Assembly: GCF_964204865.1 (NCBI RefSeq)
Contig: NC_135255.1
Span: forward strand, 14,413,135-14,477,134
Length of the DNA stretch: 64,000 bases
DNA from: Styela clava
Lineage: Eukaryota > Chordata > Ascidiacea > Stolidobranchia > Styelidae
Reading direction: 5' to 3'
Below are positions 34,410 through 48,300 of the stretch, in pieces. Position 1 is the first letter of the stretch. Each line of letters begins with the position of its first letter. The translations under genes and the position numbers were made by a program. The notes under the pieces were generated by a model. That model saw nothing but the letters and a program-made list of their open reading frames with translations. It was not told where the DNA came from and searched no databases.

Positions 34410-35649
34410 TGCAAAATGAATAAAATAAAGTTTGGAAATAAGAATTTATGAATGACTACAAATTACATGCAATGAATCAATGCTCAGCGAAATCACGGTC
34501 GTGCAACTGTTTATCGCATTGGGCCAAAGCATACAATTATGGCAACGTTGAGGGCCAGACTATCGAACAACTCCTTAGCTTTTAGCAACTTGAAGCTGAC
34601 TTTGCAACTGTTCATCTGTAAGCTGATACCTAAATTTCATTTTGCGCGACCACTATTTTCAAATTTAATGCTCATAGCGGTATGCACCTTAAAACATGTT
34701 GAAATGCCCATAGTGCCGTCACAAATAGAAAAAAGGATTAAAAATTCGCAGGATATGAGGTTCCACAAGTCATACAGAGGCCTGCGTATCTTGCACGTCT
34801 CTGCTTCAAATCATGCATAGTGACACTGATCATATATTGGGTTTTTATATTTTGAGCATGGAATCTTTACTATATTATCACATTGTAGAAGTACACTATA
34901 TCTTATGTTAAACCTTAAGACTTTTTACTGTAGTAGCCTTGTTTAATTTTTTCGCCTTGCATGTTGATTGGTCATATTGACAAAATAATATTTAAATTTT
35001 TAACTATTTATGCAAAACATATATAAAAGATTATTAGCTAAAATATCATGGCCTTAAAATGAATTTTATCAAAGCATAATTATATATTTTCATAATAATT
35101 TGTAACCTAAAGATTCAACGAAACTCAACATACAAGTTAAAATTGAGACATAAAAAGTTATTCCACTTTCTCATTCTGATATTGTAAATTTTGAAAAATG
35201 ATAACCCAAATAAACATTTTTGTTTAATTTAGAAATGGATAAGAGAGGAACATGATTATTGCCAGCATTACAAGAAGTACTATACAGAGTAGGGTAATGT
35301 GAGGAAACTATCCTGGCTAATTTCAATCCATTGCACCAGGGATATCTAATATGATTGAAATAAAATAAAGATTAGAAAGAAGGTTGTAATAATTTTCTTA
35401 TTTATGAAATATGGCTATCACATTGCATGATATGTCTGAAAACCAATGTTAACATCAACTCTCTCATAACCGGAGCTATAGAAAATAAAAAAAGCATTTA
35501 ACTAATTTTAGAATTTCATCATAGATCTGTGGATTGTGTTCTTTTTTATGAATTGAATCAAATGAGATGTGAATGATAGAAAAATCTTGTTGCCATATCT
35601 ATTAATATGTCTGGAATTGACCAAACACAGACTATATTATGATTACAAC
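34410..35649. other. Region upstream of RBM25, nothing supported
   Basis: AT-rich, with only short random reading frames. It probably includes the RBM25 promoter, but I see no specific motif. Confidence 0.3.
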
Positions 35650-36569
35650 TAGGGATGCCACTTTTGGATTTACGAATCAGATCGATTCGAATCGCATCTT
35701 TTCCGAATCGATTCAAATCAGATTTATACGATTCAGAAAAAGAGAGCAATTTACCAAAAAAAAAATTGAATTGAACGGAAATGAATGTTTCGTGATTGAC
35801 TTTTTCACTGATCTGCTGTTATTAGTTTCAAATTCAGCACAACACACTCTTTTACGTACCACTCGAGATGGTGTGTGGCACAATTTCCCCCATACTACAG
35901 GTTTAGTTTTCCACTGAATGGCCTAAGTTTTTATTATGCGCAAATTTGAATGGATCGCATACCTGAAAATCCATGACAATTTTTATGAAAATTCTCCACA
36001 GGCACACCTGCACTGTGACTAAGTTATGGTATGCCAGATATGATTGGATAAAGAATCAGCTCATGACGTCTAGATAATATTTAATTTTGATTAAAATTTA
36101 ATTTAAACTTCGTTCTGAGTGAAATATTTTGCGTACATTTGAAGAGAACTTTTACTGAATGAGTTCATTGGCTGGCTATGTTAATTACCAATCATGTTTC
36201 TCATCCAAAAAAATATATGTTTATTTGCGTTTGTCAGGCTTCCAATCGCGTGGCGGTAAACGAAATGAGAGGAACATAATATACATTTCTTTTTCCAGCT
36301 GTTACATTAAAAGAAATGTAGTATTTTCGTTTAATTTTGTTAGCGCGATACAAGCTGGAATAAAACATTTCAGATTATTTCTAGCAAATGTCATAGCACG
36401 TGCCAGATTTCATACCAGACCAAGCATACTGTGCGAATGTCATCTTACTTTAGTTCCAGCGACCATATTTGGTCAAGATACAGCATTGACCAATTATCGC
36501 TCGTCAGCACCGCGTCCATTATGCACATTTGAACTTTCTGAATCACGAAATCCAGAAGTGGCAACCCTA
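35650..36569. mobile_element. hAT-type DNA transposon (non-autonomous), complete
   Basis: The 920-bp element has ends TAGGGATGCCACTTTTGGAT and ATCCAGAAGTGGCAACCCTA, an inverted repeat of about 32 bp that also includes GAATCAG / CTGAATC. ATTACAAC flanks both sides exactly (35642-35649 and 36570-36577), a perfect 8-bp target-site duplication. Subterminal GATTCGAATCG-type motifs are repeated at the left end, as in hAT transposase-binding regions. The 142-codon frame at 36159-36587 runs across the right end into flanking DNA and shows no transposase motif. Confidence 0.85.
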
Positions 36570-36577
36570 ATTACAAC

Positions 36578-39354
36578 ATGTCATTGAATCACTTTTCTCT
36601 TGCATAAATGTTGAAAAAGATTATTCAGAGATGGAAAAACTAAATAGCCCACAGAAATTTACAATTTCAAAAGAACCAACAATAGAATGTCATATTCAAT
36701 GAAGAAATTTGAATTGTATACAGTGCTTTTTGTTGTGCAGAAAAGTGAACATAAGGTTGTCTTCATTTGTTTATTACAGCCATGACAATTCAAAAAATGT
36801 GTTCTCAGTCACAATATAAAATGTCAACTGTCAGACTGTGCGGAATCACATTTGTATGACTGAAATATTATAAATTGTTCCTGAATCCTGAAATTTACTA
36901 CATTGAATATAACCAATTTATATTCACTTAAATATGTAATTCATTTTTTACATTCTCGTTACTAACATCATAGACACATACGGTCTGACGGTACAAAATA
37001 TTCCTGTACCACGCTAAACCCGAAACTTGTCGACAATAACTGAATAAACGAAGAGCCAGAGACACCCCACGACACAACTCATTGAATACCCTACAGATCC
37101 TCTTTAAAGTAAAATAACACATATGAGAACAAAATACTCACTTTTGCTCTATAATTTCATAAGACATAACACAAAATATGGAATCGCTACCCTAAACACT
37201 CTGGAAAACCGCCAAGATAATGGGACTGCACGACAGCTAATCGGAACGCCTCCACATTCAACAGTTCAGAGTCTGGTAGAGGGATATAAAACGCGTCACA
37301 CGCAGGCCCAGTGTAAAGTTATTTTTACGTCACGGCATTAACAAAATTACACAGAGACAGTGTGCTTTAATCCATGGAAGCAAGCAAATAAAAATGTTAT
37401 TACGAAAAATGTATAATTGATTATAAATTGTATAAATTTCGTTTTACACGCGTCGAAGCTGACCTTCTTAATATTTTGTATCACTAGATAGCGCCAAACA
37501 TGGTGTTGGTATTTTATCAGTAATATTATTTCTATAATAAAAAAAATACAAAGGGTCAGTGCTCAGCCTCAGGGTGACTAACCGCAGTACCGATAGGTAG
37601 CCTATGCGACTTACATCGAAATCAGTCTGATCATTCGAAATTTCAAAATGCCACCGCGCCTCGCCGATAAGACGTCGAAATCGGCACCTGCTTAGAGCAC
37701 AGAATTTGCTCTGCGGGAATGACGGAACAAGTTACGGAGGTCAAGCACGATGGAATCGAAGTGCACTCCTTTGATTTAAATGAAACAGCAAAATTATCGC
37801 GGGACCATAATATACAGAGGAAATTTAAAAAGGATAGCGTTTGAGCCATAGTCCCTAGTATTCAACTACGTTTGAGCCATATGAAGCTTCTGGAATTGAT
37901 TGGACGATTTTTTGCGGAGAAACTGATTTCCCTCAAACAACAGAATCACTCCAACAACAAGACTAACAGAAACAAGAGAGCTATGCTCAAATATATGGAC
38001 ACGTAGAGTCACATAATTTTGATGACGTCATAGCGAAAAAAAAAGTAATAGCCTTCTGGAGAAAATTTTTATCTTTAACCACTGAAAATTTCAAAACAAT
38101 TGGTCCAGTATTCGAAGAGAAAAGCGACTTTTTAAAAACGTGTCAAAGAACAAGAACAACATAATATTGAAACGATAGTTATGTCCACTACGTGTCCAAT
38201 TAATAAAGCAATCCATATAGCCTACCTATTTCGTTCCAATAATGGTAAATGAATATTTTCAACTATATTTGATCAAGTTATTCTAAATTCTGGATAGAAC
38301 AAACCAGGTCGCGGCCGATCGGAGTTTTCCACGTTATTTTTATATAATTTGTATAAGTGATGGAAAGATATGGTTGAAATATTTAAAGCTAAACACATGA
38401 AAGTGATCCAAGCGCAGTTGTTTTCAAGACAGAAGAATTTTCCATCCATTCAAGCGTCTCGATTCCCATTCTGGAATGAGAAATTTTATTCTGCAAAGAA
38501 TTCACCACCAAACCAGTTTCATATTTCGTACAGAGTCTTCTTACTTCGCTCCTATATGGAAACCTACAAACTACCGCAACAGCTCCACCGAAAAGACCAG
38601 CTTCAGTATTCGAGGTGGCAAAGGTTAGTATTAAACGAAGATAAACAGTTTTGAATAGTGCTTATTTGTCTTCATTAGAGTTTGGCAATGCTTTACGGCG
38701 AGTGCCTCAGTCAAAATTCCCTAATCTCGACCGCCTTTTTCATTAAAACATGATTTATGCAGAGTGCAGGTAATTTGTGAGAGCATGTAACTACCAGAAG
38801 GGGCATAAATAGGCTTAGCATCCATTTTTACCCTAAAAATCTTTCCCCAAAAATCGCAACAACCAGAAAAGAGAAAACATTTGTTTAATTCTGCAAGTTT
38901 TTATTGCAGGAACTAATTTATACAAAATTCCAGGTTGATCTCGACATAATATGCCAATTATTTCTTTGAAGTACAGCAAAAAATCAAAGTGTGATACAAT
39001 TTGAAACTACTTTTTGTCATATGAACATTCTTACCAAGTTAATAGGTTTTAATAAAAATGTCCACCCTCCCAACCCCCCCCTCTTAATGAATGACGTCAA
39101 ATTTTCAAAAACAAATGTCTCTCCGAAAAAAGAAATTTCAATGAAGCCAAAAACAGTCAGACATGAAGCAGCAAAACGGTTTGGACACAGGTCTGAAAAC
39201 TATTTACAGACAATCAACTTGAATGATTCGACGAAGCCCAACTGAGCAAGAATAGTTATCAATTGTGCTCAAAGAACACAATTTATGTCGGTCTTAATCA
39301 GAGAAATTTATACAAAGCACAACAAACTACATTTATACAGCGAATCATCTAACA
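36578..39354. other. Intergenic region downstream of the DZF gene
   Basis: It holds the 3' untranslated region of the minus-strand DZF gene at its high end. A minus-strand AATAAA lies at 38905-38900, about 450 bp past the stop. The stretch around 38040-38200 has the look of a repeat. Frames at 38370-38654 and 38991-39245 show no recognisable domain. Confidence 0.3.
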
Positions 39355-42300
39355 TTATGTATCCATGTTCTCCTCTTCTAACAATGCATCTTCCTCTTCT
39401 TTAGTCAACTCTCTTTCCCCAGAATCTTCAGCAGTTTCCATAACATCCTCTTCTTCTTCTTTACTCGGTTGTTTCGAGTCTTCTTCCGCTGGTGTCTGGT
39501 CTTTGTCTGTTTCTGTTTGATCGCCACCGCTTGTTCGATTTTCAGATGCTTCGTCTGAAATTGACAATTCGGCCAAGTTCTGCTGTGTGTCCGTGTCTAG
39601 AATCACATTATGGGTTTGGTCAAACAGGGGAAACCAAAAATTTGATGATGTTTATTGCCCCAGGCTTGAAGTCAAAATATTCCCATTTATTTTCCCAGTA
39701 TTACTATATAACAGTTGGAAGGATATACGATACAAAACAATAACTATTCAGACCAGCTGAAATTTCTAAAACAAACAAGTTCCTTGCAACCTAAACATAA
39801 AAATGATATTACTAATTACCTTCTTCATCTGTCAAAGAACGTTTCGGACTTTCTGCAACACTGTCATTGCCATTATGCTCGAACCTACGTTTCCTTGCAT
39901 TATTGGCATCTGCCGGTCGTTCTTTTTCGACTTCAGCATCCTGTTTAACATCTAGAAAAATTAAAAAAAACTTTAGAAAAAGCAGAGACGATCAGTATTC
40001 AAAATATTTCACGATTCAATATTCAATGAAGCACCTGTTGATTGATTCTTGTTGCCATACTTGTTCTGATGATTAGAATGATTGTCCATTTTAAATGAAG
40101 GTGAGAGCTTCTCCATTCCCAGAATCTGAATTAAGCAAAACAAATCAAAATATTTCAGAGATTGGGGGGAAGCGATAACAGATTACTCACAGGAAGTAAG
40201 ACAATATTTATAATTTTACTTTCCACAACTCTTATTTCTACTTAATACTCAAAATAACCAGGCAATATCGCTCAAGAGCTAGTTTTAAATGAATCTAATT
40301 CAAAAATCAACCTACAAAATGAATCTCTCTGAAAGCAATCTGTCTCAAATATTTCTGAGAAACAGTCGTAATTTCTTCTCTGTGTTGCACAGTAAGACAA
40401 TCGAGAACATCACGCTGAAGAGATGCTTTTTCACATGGATCTGCTACTCCTGGCATACCTGATCAAAAGAATTGTGTTTGTGACCAACAAAAAGTTCTTT
40501 GCCAAACAACCAAGCAAGAAGAAAAATTATTACTCCACACCAGTGATTTTTACTAAGTACCATTTAAGATTCATGTGATATGTAAAATGATTGCTTTGTA
40601 ATTTGTTTTGTTGCTATACAAGTACAACTGCATATTCGTGGATCGAAAATTTTCGGGTTGTTTAAAAAAAGTTGGGAACGACTGCTCTATTCGACAAACA
40701 TATCTTTGAAAATATAGGAACACAAAACACTTACCTGGTAACAATAAACCACCAGCAAGTACTTCAAAAAATCTCCTACAAGCGTCACCAGGACTCATTT
40801 GCTCTTCAGAACTACTGAGACAACTGTATATCAGGACCTCCAATGGCTGTGAGATTAGAATAATAGTCAATTGTAAATTAGTAGAACAGGAAAAATAAAA
40901 TACATCATTCAGAAGGGTTAAGTATTCATAAATCTGTCAAAATCGAAATCAATGCATCATTCATAACATTCGTTTGTTTCGTGGAGATTTACTCAAAGCA
41001 ATTTCACACAAATTTGTTCCAACAGTTATGTCAATGAGAAATTTGTACTCAACAAGAATACACTCTCCAGTAAGCAATGGATATAAAATATAATTAATAA
41101 TTACATAAGTAGTGAAAAATTTGAACATCTCATTTCATCAGCGTTTTAGTCTCATTGTTCAAAACAGTATCTCCAGAAAAGATCGCAATATTTTACAATA
41201 TAGAATTGAAGTTAAAACAACTAGATTTTAATTTTTTAAAATAGGATTCTGGTATGAAAAATGTATTTAAACACTTCTATGAATTGGTGTATATATGCTT
41301 ATTTAAAATGCCCATTACCGAGTTAGTCAGGGAAGTCAACACCGCAAGAGAAGGATGTCAAAGAGTCAGTTGCTGTAGATAAACTGTGATATATCAACAT
41401 CTATTGGTTGTGAAACCTACCCATTCAGCGATGTGACTCCACATTTCATCTCTTCTTTGCAAATCCCTCAGAATTCTTGTTAAGATGACGCAGGACTGAA
41501 TGGAGCATGCTTTTGCCTGAAATGTAGACCCACATTGTAAAATTTGCCATATCAGTAACCCAGACTCGGCAAAGTCTAGGAGCGAAAAGACGCTGGCATG
41601 TCTTTAACAGCAGACAAAATTTTAGAACAAGCTCGCATCCATGTGCTACAATGAGCAGGACAAAGCGCGAGGTTGTCTTTACGTCAAATTGAGAGCTGAT
41701 ACCATGTGCAAAATTTACAAAAGATATAAATTTTTGTACTTCACAACTTAAAATCGGAACCCCGTAAACAAAAAAGAAGCAACATTCAATTATTTTACTA
41801 CAAACAAACAATCAGTTTATAAAATCTCAAGATAAATCCATCTAATCTGTTTACAGAGCTGGCCAATAATAAGTTGAAAAGTCGTATTTTTGAAATGAAA
41901 ATTTCACAAACACAAGGAACTTATTTTAAAATACAACTAATCGATAATAATTATGGACACGGTATCAGGTCCTACAAACAGGGCCATAAAAAGTTACCAG
42001 CTATCTATGAAGTCGGGGCAAAAAATGCCCGGTGAAAAATTCATATGAACCTGAAACCACTGAGTGTGACGAAGACAGGCGAGGGCTTCCAACATTTTAG
42101 CCTTGGGCAGCATTCCCTCAGGATCTGGCTCTGTTTTGGGTTGAAATTGAAACCCAGACGAATAAAAAACAAGACCACAAATATTAGTTCAGTTACTAAG
42201 CATAAGTATGTAACAGATTTTAGTCAAGATGATCACTAATCTTCATTGAAGCTGCAAAAAGATCAGAAAAAATGAATTCAGAGCCTACGGTATCAGTAAG

Positions 42301-45300
42301 TAATTTATCGAACAAAAGGTCTTGCAACCGTTCACCCACAAAATAATAAGTTGCGTAAATTAACTTTTTAATTTCTATACTGTGTAATTCATAAGTTCAC
42401 TTCAATATATCCAAGTTTGATTCTGAAATTATATTGTGATAGCAATAACATCACTACACTTTGTAGTAATAGTCTGGTAGCAACAACTCGGTAGTATTGA
42501 GCTTCGATTATCTTTATAAATTTGAACGCTGCTAACAAATGACCAATTTCACGAAATTAAGCATTCTAGCAGGTTTAACATTAAAATCATACCTTCTGCA
42601 GTCGTGGTTTCTTTTTCTTCTTTATTATCATTTTCCTCATCATCTTTTTTGCTTTCTTTTTTCGTTTCTGCTTCCTTTTTAGCAGGTTTTCGAAGAGCCA
42701 TAGCAGTGAGAGTGACCATAACCTAATAGAGAAAAATTTTCAACTTGATCATCTTACCATTGTTACCAATCTATCTCGCATTACTTTAGATTAATAAACC
42801 CCTGAGACTTTCAACCAATGTGGGCCCCACTGTTCTGCAAAAATGTCCAGTTTTGCTCTTTTAATTTTTCACCACATTCATTAATATTCAACAAATGAAT
42901 GCAAAATAATAAATGATTGCCTTACATTGGAAGAATTAAACAACTCAGTCAATTTCACACAGTCAACTAACACATTTATCGTGGAGCTTTTGAAAGCCTT
43001 GGACCATCATACCCAAAGAACCGTTCTGCGGCCCAGTTTGAGAAACCTGCTAGAGCTGTTTTAGAATTACACTTATAATAAATAGTTTGTATGGATTTTC
43101 GTCCAAATGAAGATCACGAGCACTTACTCAGGAGTGAAGGTATATCGAAGCAATCTATCATAGATTGATTCACAACAGATTTCACTAAAATCTGACATCT
43201 GTAATTAACCGAACATAATCTGTATGTTTAATAGAAATTACCTCAACAGGTGTATCTTCCACACTTTTGATTAAAAATCCGGCTTCTTCCTCCATTTTTA
43301 TAACGTTTAATTTGAAATCTTCATCAACAGTGAATAATTTTTCTAAGAAGACAAAAAAAAACTGATGCTACGACACTTTATTAATCAACACAAACTATTA
43401 TAAAATCAATCGTACCATCAATGTGTTCCATGATCCTGTCCAACAATTTAATAGTCGGTATTTCTCCGCAGAGAAGAGCTAGTTCAACATGATCATCTTT
43501 GGTGATGAGAAGTCCTTTAGCCAAAGGTCCAATCCTGTTGACTCCACAGAGAACTCTCGGACGAGTGTCAACCTGCTTGGGCGTCTTCTTTGGTCTTTTG
43601 AGTCTGAATAGTTTATTGAAAATAAATATGAATGTTGGGTTTTTATATTCAACATTGTTTTAGCTACACTATGAACAAAGGTTTGTAAAAAGCAGCCATT
43701 GACTGATACGTAAGAACGATTTTTCCAGCTCACGTTTGTATAAGCAATTAATTGCACTCTAGATGAGGAGATGAGCGAGAGGTTCAAACTCAGGATCTTT
43801 GAACCATGGGGTTCTATCATACACAAGTCCAGCGCATAAAGTTACAGAATAATCTATCCCAACTGTGGGACATGTGCTGAAAATGCATGACCAATCCATG
43901 ACATGTTCGCAATGCCATATTCATACTAATTTCTATTATCGCCTATTTTGTCAATCTACTACAACAGTTAGTCATTTAGAAAATCATTATACAACTGTGT
44001 AGCAAACTGTAGATAGGACATTACTGAGTCCCTTAGTACTGCTCAGACTTATTGGATTTTTTTTTTAAAAAGTACCTATCCTTATAATTAGCACTGACTG
44101 GCCCGTGGTGCAAAAAATAAAAAAACAAAATTGAATACATTTTAATTTTTGCTCTTTTTTCTTCTTTCTTTTCTTCTCCTTCCTTCTTTTCCTCTTCATC
44201 TTTCTTCTCGCTCTCATCTTTTTTCTCTTCTTTATTTTCCACACTAGTTTCTCCCTCTGTTTCTTTCTTTTCCTCGATCGCTTCTTGAGATTCTTTCTTT
44301 TCTTCCTCTCCCTCCTTCTTTGTTTCATCTTTTTCCATTTTTTCTGGTTCTTCTTTTTTAGCTGAAATAAACCAGTCATCATGATTAACATAAAATCGAG
44401 ACTTCAAGACCTTAATTTTACAACCCTAATTTTACAAGCACTCAATCAGAAGTAAAATAGACTCATCTTTAAGCAAAGTTAAGGGTACTCAGTCAGAAGT
44501 AAAGTAGACTGATATCTGAGGAAAGTTACAGGTACTCACTCAGTCAGAAGTAAATAGATTCACCTCTGAGCCAAAGTTACAGGTACTCACTCAGAAGTAA
44601 ACGACACTCATCTCTGAGCATAAAGTTATGCGCACTCACTTAGATGTAAACGATATTCATCTCTGAGCAAAGTTACAGGCACTCACTCTGAAGTAAAGCA
44701 GACTCATATCTGAGCAAAGAAATGCCCTACATCTTTTTATATGCATTTTGGAAATATGATGATCTTTGTTAGATCATTGCAATCACGAATTTCATATTTG
44801 AATAAGTCATCCGGAAAAATCATATTTTCGAATTGATCAATTAATTAATTATGGTATATTCAATATTTCAAATCCTTGGTTAAAAGAAGGAATTTAAAAA
44901 ATATTTTTCTTCCAAAAAGAATTTATTTAGGTCAAACAGTGCAATCATAACACCTTCATTCGATTCCTGAAAACTGTAAAAACATAGGATAAAAACATCA
45001 ATTTAACAACAATATTAAAATTGTCTTACGTTCTTCCTTAGGATGATCTTCGTTGACGAATTTATCTGACAAAAGTTTGAGAGCTTGTTCGACAGTGTTG
45101 ACAATTCTGTGAAGATTTTTCAATTCTCCCTCTTGTGGATAAATCTCTGCATGTTTCGTCATCATGTGACGATCGTCGGATGTGATAACAGGACGAGTCT
45201 AAAATTGATGAAGTATTAGATGGAAAGCGACTCCAAAAAAGATAAAGAAATATAAAATTGAAGTTTACCGTTCAAACTATTGACAGAAAAATTGTGACTT

Positions 45301-48300
45301 GTGTACTCGTTCGAAGCCAATTATTTGTAATACATAAACTTGAAATTGAAATAAAATTTCGCTTGAAAAGACAAATTTGAGCCGTGGCAGTCAAGATACA
45401 GTAAGTTATGAAAACATGAAAAATAAGTAACTTATAATAATCAGTGACAGTCAACTGTTGTGACAAGTTTTCCAGACCTAGGTCAGTGAGTGAATAGTTC
45501 CGTGAAAAAGATATAACCAAACCTGTTGAACACGCTCCCATTCTCCAGGCATAGCTTCCATAGGTTGCATGATGGGACGAGGGACTCCGGAACCTCCTCG
45601 TTTTCTTTCAGCTTCTTGTTGGTTTCTTATCATTTGACTGATGAACATATCTTCTGGGTGAGCCCTGATTAAACCGAATTTGTTCCATTTTTTAGGATGA
45701 AAAATTTAGTGAATACCAGACACGAAAAAGGATATTCAAAAATGATCGCCTTACTTTAAAATGAAAAACACATTTAATTTGGTATGTTGCTTTGGTTTTT
45801 TATCCCACACCTAAAACATGTTCGGATCAAATCTACATTTCGTAAACAAGTAAGTGCATGCAAAGTGAACTATATGCTGACAAAGTTTATTCGGTTTGAC
45901 ACCAGGATAGGGTTAGGCCATAATTTCATTTCAATTTTCCTTATTTTAGTTCTATTAAAAAGTTCGGGGATGAACCAAGTGACTTGCGTAGTATTTGTAT
46001 CTGAAATTAGGGCCTAACCCTGACTTGGTACACATCTACGTTCCGGTGTCCGCCTTCTTAGTTCGCATACTAAAGGAGTACCGAAATTTTTACCTGAAAT
46101 GCTAATTTTATTGGACAAAAGTAGCAGCAGGCCATCGTATCATTACTTGTACAACCTCTTTTGTATCCATAATCTCTATTTTGGCAAAATGCGCCAGCAG
46201 GGTAAAATATTTGTTTCAAAACTTACTTTGTTACTAGACAATATTTCAACATACCAGTCATTTCCTCTGCTCATATCCATCATTCTTTCTTCGATATCTC
46301 TTCTACGCCAGAAATCATTTTGTCTGTTTCTCATGAAAGGTGGAGGCATGCCCGGTCTCATATGCATGTGTGGTGGTCCCATGTGATGTGGTGGCCCCAT
46401 CATGGGTGGCCCATCCCACATTGGTGGCCCTAAAAGATTGAACAGATAATATAACTGATGTGCAGTTGATCACACATAAGCTGAGCAAGTGAAGAAAAAT
46501 GATAGAATTTTTGTCCTTTGGAAAATAGTAGGTATCGGTGCATTTGGTGGCAGTCATTCTACAGTGCCGTGTTAAGGATGAAAGGCACAAATAAGCGTCA
46601 AACAAAAGATATAAGTCACAATTTATGCAAAAATGGAAGAGCTGTAAGCCACGGGTTGCTAAAGATTATATTATGAGTTCTAAATACCGGTTCACAGAAG
46701 AACTGGTATGATTAAGGTTGACGATGTCGATGAAACATCAGAGCAAAAAAGTTATGAAAATATTTTTGACACAGACAAAAATCTTACTAAAATCCATCAT
46801 TCCTGGATGAGGCATTCTCATCAGATGTGGAGGAGGAGGTCCCATTGGTCCATCCCACGAAGGTCCTACTGGTAATGCCATGAGAGGACGAATTTCTCCA
46901 CCACCGCCACCCCCTCCTAAGAGTGGTCTTGGAGCCTGAGAAAGAATGGTTGAATTTGTAAATTTACAGAATAATTATGAAAATGCTGTTATAAATTTTT
47001 GTTCTAAATTATATTCACTCCATCTTTAGGAAAAAAGAATTCAGGACACAAACACATGCGCACATCCCACTTTACCCAGGGTGGGACAAATTGGGGAGGC
47101 CATACCAAATTGGAAAAGATTAACAGTGACAGCTTGAACGAAGCCGTGTTAGGAGAGAAGGCATTTAAATATGTCACATAAAAAACTAATGAAACTCGAC
47201 TCGAGCATTTTTTTTTTAATTATATAAATAACTTGGTACTTACCGGTCCCCAGTTTCCACGCTTATTTCTACGATCTCTGTCACGACCTGAAAATATTTT
47301 CAATAAAACATTTGTTCAGTTCGGATTGACTAACAAGAATATATATGTGATAAACAAAAATATTTTGCTGCTTGAATATTTTCGATTGAGGTTTTAGTGC
47401 AACCGTCACAAAAATAGTCGAATTAGACATTAATACGCATAGAAACAAAAATGTAACATTCTTAGATATTTATTTTCTAGTTATAATAGTTATTAGCATG
47501 TAGAAAAGAGATAAAAAGGACCCAATAACATTTTTTGGAATGAGATTATATTTTTGTTGATTAGAAAATCGTTTTAATGATAACTATCTTTTTTAAATTC
47601 TAACACGGGGTGGTGCAAGGTTGTCGGCTTTGTGGGCCACAAATTTATTTTTTCATTGTTCGTGGGCCACAATAGTGCCAAGAATAGGTAAACAGTGCAA
47701 TACAAAACAAACAATTTTATTGTGCAATCACATAGTTATCGGGCATAGGCATCCCAGGCTAATAGAATTCTCATTTAATTTTTGTTTTTCTATGATGCCT
47801 ATATTGTTAGCATATATTCCCGACCAAAAAGAGATTTTTCTGATTAATTTGATTACGAAACAACACGAAATGCGATTTATTGATTACTCTCCAAATGTGA
47901 CGCGAGCCACAGATAATGAAGCAGCAGGCCACATGTGGCCCGCGGCCCTGGGTTTGGACCACCCTGTTCTAACATATATTACTTAATTCTATCATTATGA
48001 CATAAAAATGCTAAAATTCTTTCTAGTTTACGATAATTGAGTTAATAAGTAACATACCGCCTTTTCTATTTCTATTAGTCATGTTGTTGTCTTTCTTAGG
48101 TACGAAAATTTCCTCATCAGGAATATCATCAACGGCTTCTTCTTTTACGTCTCCTATATCACCCTCCTTGTCATCAGGTACTTTCTGAAAGGCAAGTATG
48201 TTGCAATATTCGCACTACAGTGTCATTCTTTAAAATTATAACATTCGGAGTAACTTGATACACCATCTGGTACAGCGTGACCCAAAAGATCAGAATCCGG

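Noticed and set aside
36159-36587. 142-codon plus-strand reading frame
   Set aside because: It lies inside the hAT-type element and runs through its inverted repeat and target duplication into flanking DNA.
44065-44391. Lysine/arginine-rich 108-codon minus-strand frame
   Set aside because: Frame-shifted reading of the K/E-rich exon 23 of the DZF gene.
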